Shown: positions 8,338 through 8,538 of the stretch, piece after piece
Position numbering within the stretch: position 1 is the stretch's first letter
Layout: each line of letters begins with the position of its first letter
Source: an uncultured Bacteroidales bacterium
GTDB taxonomy: Bacteria; Bacteroidota; Bacteroidia; Bacteroidales; Muribaculaceae
Assembly: GCA_900554345.1 (NCBI GenBank)
Contig: USHH01000085.1
Location: forward strand, 1 to 8,538
Reading direction: 5' to 3'
Length of the DNA: 8,538 bases
Notes under the pieces: model-generated
The model's database searches: none
The model's input: only the letters and a program-made list of their open reading frames with translations
What the model was told of the DNA's origin: nothing
Program-made: the position numbers and the translations under genes

Positions 8338-8469
8338 GGTTTTGCGCTCCACCGTCACCCCCGCGTAGTTGCCGACTTTTGCCCTCATGCCGGAGAGCTC
8401 GTTGAATATGGTCGTCTTTCCCGAATTGGGGTTGCCCGCGAGCAAAATCCTGAAATGTCCGTCTCTCAT
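7717..8469 (-). CDS. In-frame chimera: FeoB N-terminus joined to PurL C-terminal amidotransferase domain
   Basis: A 250-residue frame with two unrelated parts. Residues 1 to about 45 are the start of the ferrous-iron transporter GTPase FeoB: P-loop GNPNSGKTTIFNEL and switch I region VGNYAGVTVERKTG. The later G motifs (DxPG, NxxD) and all membrane segments are absent. From about residue 46 the protein is the class I glutaminase domain of FGAM synthase PurL: GFSAGDEPDGSGKF, the nucleophile Cys in LGICNGFQALVKSG, FRNDINRHISQIV, SHGEGKF, YVDPSGN, YNPNGS, and the His/Glu pair in KMGHSER. It ends in NIFRNAVEYF, 27 nt before purM as expected for purL. About 1000 residues of PurL, including both ATP and FGAR sites, are missing. 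The frame cannot make FGAM or transport iron. It is a deletion product or an assembly join. Confidence 0.85.
   Translation of the reverse strand: MRDGHFRILLAGNPNSGKTTIFNELSGMRAKVGNYAGVTVERKTGGFSAGDEPDGSGKFIASVLCSDKVADAIRRLLARGGLVLGICNGFQALVKSGLLPFGRIGEVSPESPTLFRNDINRHISQIVTTRVGTIASPWLDGFFPGELHSVAASHGEGKFTASPGMVETLRANGQIAFQYVDPSGNATMESPYNPNGSVAAIEGIISPDGRILGKMGHSERWQPGLMRNIDGNRDQNIFRNAVEYFRKKKS
8335..8469 (-). pseudogene. feoB: feoB 5' remnant
   Basis: The first 45 codons of the chimeric frame match the FeoB N-terminus: a short beta strand (FRILLAGN), the G1 motif GNPNSGKTT and the switch region VGNYAGVTVERK with its conserved threonine. The ATG at 8469 gives the P-loop at residues 12-20, normal for a FeoB that is not fused to FeoA. 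G3 to G5 and the whole transmembrane part are missing. The family call rests on the GNY-x-GVTVE wording, which is typical of FeoB and not of other small GTPases. Confidence 0.75.
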
Positions 8470-8471
8470 CT

Positions 8472-8487
8472 GTTAGCTTTCTCTAAC
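8472..8487. repeat. Small inverted repeat just upstream of the feoB-like start
   Basis: GTTAG (8472-8476) and CTAAC (8483-8487) are perfect 5-bp inverted repeats with a 6-nt spacer, ending 3 nt before the ATG. It could be a weak hairpin over the start region or chance. It does not resemble a Fur box as I know it. Confidence 0.25.
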
Positions 8488-8505
8488 TCGGTTCGCAAAA
8501 AAATT

Positions 8506-8538
8506 TCAAATGCGCTTTACCATGATGTTTTTGAGCTG
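8506..8538 (-). CDS. Possible C-terminal tail of FeoA (runs off right edge)
   Basis: In one minus-strand frame the right edge reads QLKNIMVKRI and then TGA, 36 nt upstream of the feoB-like ATG. FeoA proteins end in a short strand such as the E. coli DLALLEVEAV, and feoA commonly lies just upstream of feoB, so both position and pattern fit. Ten residues are too few to be sure, and another frame is also open to the edge for 17 codons. Confidence 0.3.
   Translation of the reverse strand, partial: QLKNIMVKRI

Noticed and set aside
7717..8469. A genuine new GTPase-glutaminase fusion enzyme
   Set aside because: The GTPase part stops after switch I and lacks the G3-G5 motifs, and the glutaminase part lacks its first strands and its synthetase partner. 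Neither half could fold normally, so a deletion or mis-join is more likely.

Overview
The window is one co-directional block on the minus strand: most of a de novo purine operon. In transcription order (right to left) it holds the C-terminal glutaminase part of purL (joined in frame to a FeoB start), purM, purN, purH, purD, folD, purB and the first 309 codons of purA, which runs off the left edge. Spacing is tight: 27 nt, overlap, 62 nt, 13 nt, 169 nt, 4-nt overlap and 16-nt overlap. The set reads as a single transcription unit, with one larger gap before folD.

The host is most likely a GC-rich member of the Bacteroidota, possibly a gut Bacteroidales. None of the gene starts has a convincing Shine-Dalgarno sequence, and leaders are A/T-rich, as is usual in that phylum. 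This is inference. The surviving PurL domain looks to me more like the long clostridial-type PurL than the enterobacterial one, so the assignment is tentative.

The genes cover GAR synthesis (PurD), formylation (PurN), FGAM synthesis (PurL fragment), AIR synthesis (PurM), the PurB step from SAICAR to AICAR, the last two steps to IMP (PurH), and the AMP branch (PurA, PurB). FolD interconverts methylene-THF and 10-formyl-THF, the one-carbon donor of PurN and PurH, so its place inside the operon makes metabolic sense. purF, purE/K, purC and the GMP branch are not in the window.

Two things are abnormal. First, the ORF at 7717-8469 has about 45 residues of a FeoB GTPase start (P-loop and switch I only) joined directly to about 205 residues of the PurL amidotransferase domain. 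The rest of FeoB and roughly 1000 residues of PurL are absent. This is either a genomic deletion or an assembly mis-join, and a working fusion is unlikely. Second, PurD lacks the glycine-rich GxGGREHA loop near its N-terminus, with an apparent clean 10-codon deletion. The 169-nt purD-folD gap carries two strong inverted repeats and may be a dispersed palindromic element. I found no tRNA, rRNA, CRISPR array, insertion sequence or new defence-like system.
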